Assembly: GCA_003648125.1 (NCBI GenBank)
Contig: QMOE01000008.1
Location: forward strand, 1-16,487
DNA: 16,487 nt
Direction of reading: 5' to 3'
Source of the DNA: Chloroflexota bacterium
GTDB lineage: Bacteria; Chloroflexota; Anaerolineae; B4-G1
Shown: piece by piece, positions 14,639 to 16,487 of the stretch
Numbering within the stretch: the first letter of the stretch is position 1
Layout: each line of letters begins with the position of its first letter
Made by a program: the position numbers and the translations under genes
The notes under the pieces: generated by a model
What the model saw: the letters and a program-made list of their open reading frames with translations, nothing else
What the model was told of the DNA's origin: nothing
The model's database searches: none

Positions 14639-16246
14639 TTATTCCCGCCTTGTGTAATCTGGCAGCAGGATGGGCGAGATCACACCCGTGTCCACCCCTG
14701 CTTCCTCCAACTCACGGTTCCAGGTGTCCAGGTGCGCCAGCGTGGGCGTGCCGATTGTTGCTTGCTGCGCGTAAGCCGCCGCCGAGCGCCCCGCGCGCCG
14801 TCCAAAGACGGTGATCTCTAGCAGACTGTTGCCCATCAGCCGATTGTGGCCGTGCACGCCGCCGCTCACCTCCCCGGCGATGAATAGGCCGGGGATCTCG
14901 GTTGAGCAATCGGCCTTCAATTGGACGCCGCCATTCTGATAGTGCAGCGTGGGGTAGACCAGCATCGGTTCTTTGGCGATGTCAATGTCAAAGCGCCCGA
15001 ACTGACGTACCATCGCCGGCAGGTTCTTTTGGATCGCCCCTGGCCCCTGGATGATTTCGATCATGGGCGAATCCAGCCACACGGCCGGCTGCCCGGTGGC
15101 AGTGACGATGCCGTTTTCTCGTTCCCGGCACTCGCGGATGAAGGATGCCGCCTCGACGTCCCGAGGCTCCAGCGGGTAGACGAACTGCTCGCCGTGCTTG
15201 TTGACTGGTTGCGCGCCCAGCCCGCGCACCTTCTCCGTCACCAGCAGTCCCACGATTTGTTCCGGGAAAGCCGCCCCGGTAGGGTGGTACTGCATAGATT
15301 CCAGGTACCCCAGCGGCGCGCCGGCGCGATAGGCCATGATGATGCCGTCGGCGGTCGCGCCATAGTGGTTGGTAGTGGGAAAGCCCTGATAGTGCAGCCG
15401 CCCGCCGCCGCCGGTTGCCATCACCACCGCTTTGGCTTTGATGTAGTGATAGGCCCTGGTCTCCAGGTTCATCGTCACCGCGCCGATGGCCTGCCCTTTA
15501 TTGTCCAACACCAACTCGATAGCGGGGGCAAACTCGATCACGCGGATGTCTTCTTCCCGGTTGCGCGCCTCGTCCCGCAGCGTGCGCATAATCTCTGCGC
15601 CGGAATAGTCGCGGGCCGAGTGCATGCGCTTGCGGCTGGTGCCGCCGCCGTGCCGCTCTATCATCGTCCCGTCCGGCTCTTTGTCGAACATCATTCCCAG
15701 GTCTTCCAGCCATTTGATGACGACGGGTGCGTCCATCACCAGCGCTTCGACCAATTCCGGCACGTTGGTAAAGTGACCGCCGCCGATCACATCCAGATAG
15801 TGGATGGCAGGGCTGTCCTCTGCTCGGTCTGCGGCCTGGATGCCGCCCTGGGCCATCATCGTGTTGGCGTCGCCAAAGCGTAACTTGGTCACCTGGATGA
15901 CCTTGGCTCCGCTCTCTTGGGCCAGGAGCGCAGCCGAGGTCCCGGCGCCCCCTCCGCCGATGATCAGGACGTCGCTTTCGGCAAATGGATTGCTCAGGTC
16001 GAAATCGGGGCTGATGCGTGGGCGACCTTCGACGATGTCGGCCAACTCTACCGGCATACGTTGTCCCTTGCTGACGCCCACGCGGATGGCGCGCATTTTT
16101 TCCTTGATATAGTCGGGGTGGAAGGCGTCGAGCACGCGCTCCCGTTCTTCCAGCGACATTGAAGGATGTGTTTCACCCAACCGCCGGGTGCGGGTGGCCT
16201 CGACCTGGCGGATAGATGCTTGCATCTCAGGCGGATAACCGCTCAT
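14639..16246 (-). CDS. Fumarate reductase/succinate dehydrogenase-type flavoprotein
   Basis: 535 aa. The FAD motif GGGGAG is at 97-102. Family active-site elements are present: HPTG (H321), R341 in EKVRGLGAQ, H435 in LHYQNGG, and R469 in GHNRLMGNSLLE. These match the residues that bind and protonate fumarate in FrdA. Three points are unusual. The His that binds FAD covalently in SdhA/FrdA is replaced by N128 (DANTMMAQGGI), so FAD is probably noncovalent, as in TfrA or NadB. About 90 residues precede the FAD fold. Only some 50 residues follow the last FAD segment, so the C-terminal helical domain is missing. AAGGAG precedes the ATG. It follows an Fe-S protein by 11 bp, its likely electron partner. 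Thiol-linked fumarate reductase, succinate oxidation, or a related dehydrogenase are all possible; L-aspartate oxidase is less likely beside an Fe-S partner. Confidence 0.85.
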   Translation of the reverse strand: MSGYPPEMQASIRQVEATRTRRLGETHPSMSLEERERVLDAFHPDYIKEKMRAIRVGVSKGQRMPVELADIVEGRPRISPDFDLSNPFAESDVLIIGGGGAGTSAALLAQESGAKVIQVTKLRFGDANTMMAQGGIQAADRAEDSPAIHYLDVIGGGHFTNVPELVEALVMDAPVVIKWLEDLGMMFDKEPDGTMIERHGGGTSRKRMHSARDYSGAEIMRTLRDEARNREEDIRVIEFAPAIELVLDNKGQAIGAVTMNLETRAYHYIKAKAVVMATGGGGRLHYQGFPTTNHYGATADGIIMAYRAGAPLGYLESMQYHPTGAAFPEQIVGLLVTEKVRGLGAQPVNKHGEQFVYPLEPRDVEAASFIRECRERENGIVTATGQPAVWLDSPMIEIIQGPGAIQKNLPAMVRQFGRFDIDIAKEPMLVYPTLHYQNGGVQLKADCSTEIPGLFIAGEVSGGVHGHNRLMGNSLLEITVFGRRAGRSAAAYAQQATIGTPTLAHLDTWNRELEEAGVDTGVISPILLPDYTRRE

Positions 16247-16257
16247 TTTATCACTCC

Positions 16258-16487
16258 TTACTTGGGTTCAATGTCCCGCGCCTTGTACCGCGTGACCAAT
16301 TCTTCTTTGTCGAGTTTTTTCAACTCTGCCAACTCGGTGTCGAATTTGCCGGCTTCCAGCTCCCCCAGCCGCTTCCGCAGGTGTTGGGACCGGGGGGCCA
16401 GGTAGCGACCATAGAGGCGGCGGGCCAGGATGGCGATATTGTACTGGGCTTCCTCTGCCGGGCAGCGGGCCGCGCACAACCCGCACA
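16258..16487 (-). CDS. Ferredoxin-type Fe-S protein, C-terminal part (runs off window)
   Basis: The last 75 codons of a gene whose start lies beyond the right edge. It opens with CGLCAARCPAEEAQYN, the last three Cys of a 4Fe-4S motif followed by the usual Pro. After it comes a basic, helical tail (RRLYGRYLAPRSQHLRKRL, then charged repeats ending KARDIEPK) with no further cysteine. It stops 11 bp before the flavoprotein gene, whose ribosome-binding site begins at the stop codon. It is probably the Fe-S subunit that exchanges electrons with that flavoprotein. Whether it has a second cluster or other domains cannot be seen. Confidence 0.78.
   Translation of the reverse strand, partial: CGLCAARCPAEEAQYNIAILARRLYGRYLAPRSQHLRKRLGELEAGKFDTELAELKKLDKEELVTRYKARDIEPK

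Overview
The window reads as one long run of genes on the minus strand, so gene order below goes from high to low coordinates. No plus-strand gene is supported. Gaps are short (1-40 bp, some stops and starts overlap) except at two repeat-filled spacers, so most of it is probably one operon or two or three closely linked ones. The content is strictly anaerobic redox metabolism: heterodisulfide-reductase-like (Hdr) flavoproteins, MvhD-type electron carriers, methylenetetrahydrofolate reductase (MetV/MetF), a CooC-type nickel-insertion ATPase, and fumarate enzymes. This fits a bacterium with the methyl branch of the Wood-Ljungdahl pathway. The high GC and dispersed palindromic repeats containing GTAGGGGC resemble what I recall from Chloroflexota (Anaerolineae-like) genomes. 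That lineage guess is inference and only moderately sure.

Layout. 16487-14639: the end of a ferredoxin-type Fe-S protein, then a fumarate reductase/succinate dehydrogenase-type flavoprotein. 14599-14324: a small membrane protein. 14311-14218: a nested palindrome of mobile-element type. 14180-6029: a tandem HdrA (1036 aa), an MvhD (142 aa), and a giant 1518-aa HdrA whose first half is split by an inserted GltD-type NAD(P)H oxidoreductase module. 6032-5610: a second MvhD in which a key cysteine codon is TGA; the reading frame continues with full homology and a hairpin follows, so this is very probably a selenoprotein. 5570-3904: MetV and MetF. 3906-3760: a 21-bp tandem palindromic repeat. 3741-2527: an HdrC-HdrB fusion. 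2517-1738: a CooC-like ATPase. 1741-974: a secreted C39-like peptidase. 959-1: fumarase alpha and the start of fumarase beta.

How it may work together. The MetV-MetF-HdrA-MvhD-HdrBC set matches the kind of complex described for Moorella thermoacetica methylenetetrahydrofolate reductase. Here it is enlarged: two HdrA/MvhD pairs, at least five HdrA- or GltD-type FAD modules, a built-in NAD(P)H module and a selenocysteine MvhD, with only one HdrBC. I infer an NAD(P)H-fed, possibly electron-bifurcating hub that serves methylene-THF reduction and perhaps also fumarate/succinate chemistry, because a fumarate reductase-like flavoprotein and a fumarase flank the set. The Fe-S and flavin motifs are visible in the sequence; the direction of electron flow is not.

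A second theme is palindromic repeats. They fill spacers and also run into coding sequence: a linker in the giant HdrA, the C-terminal tail of MetF, and both ends of the C39-like peptidase.
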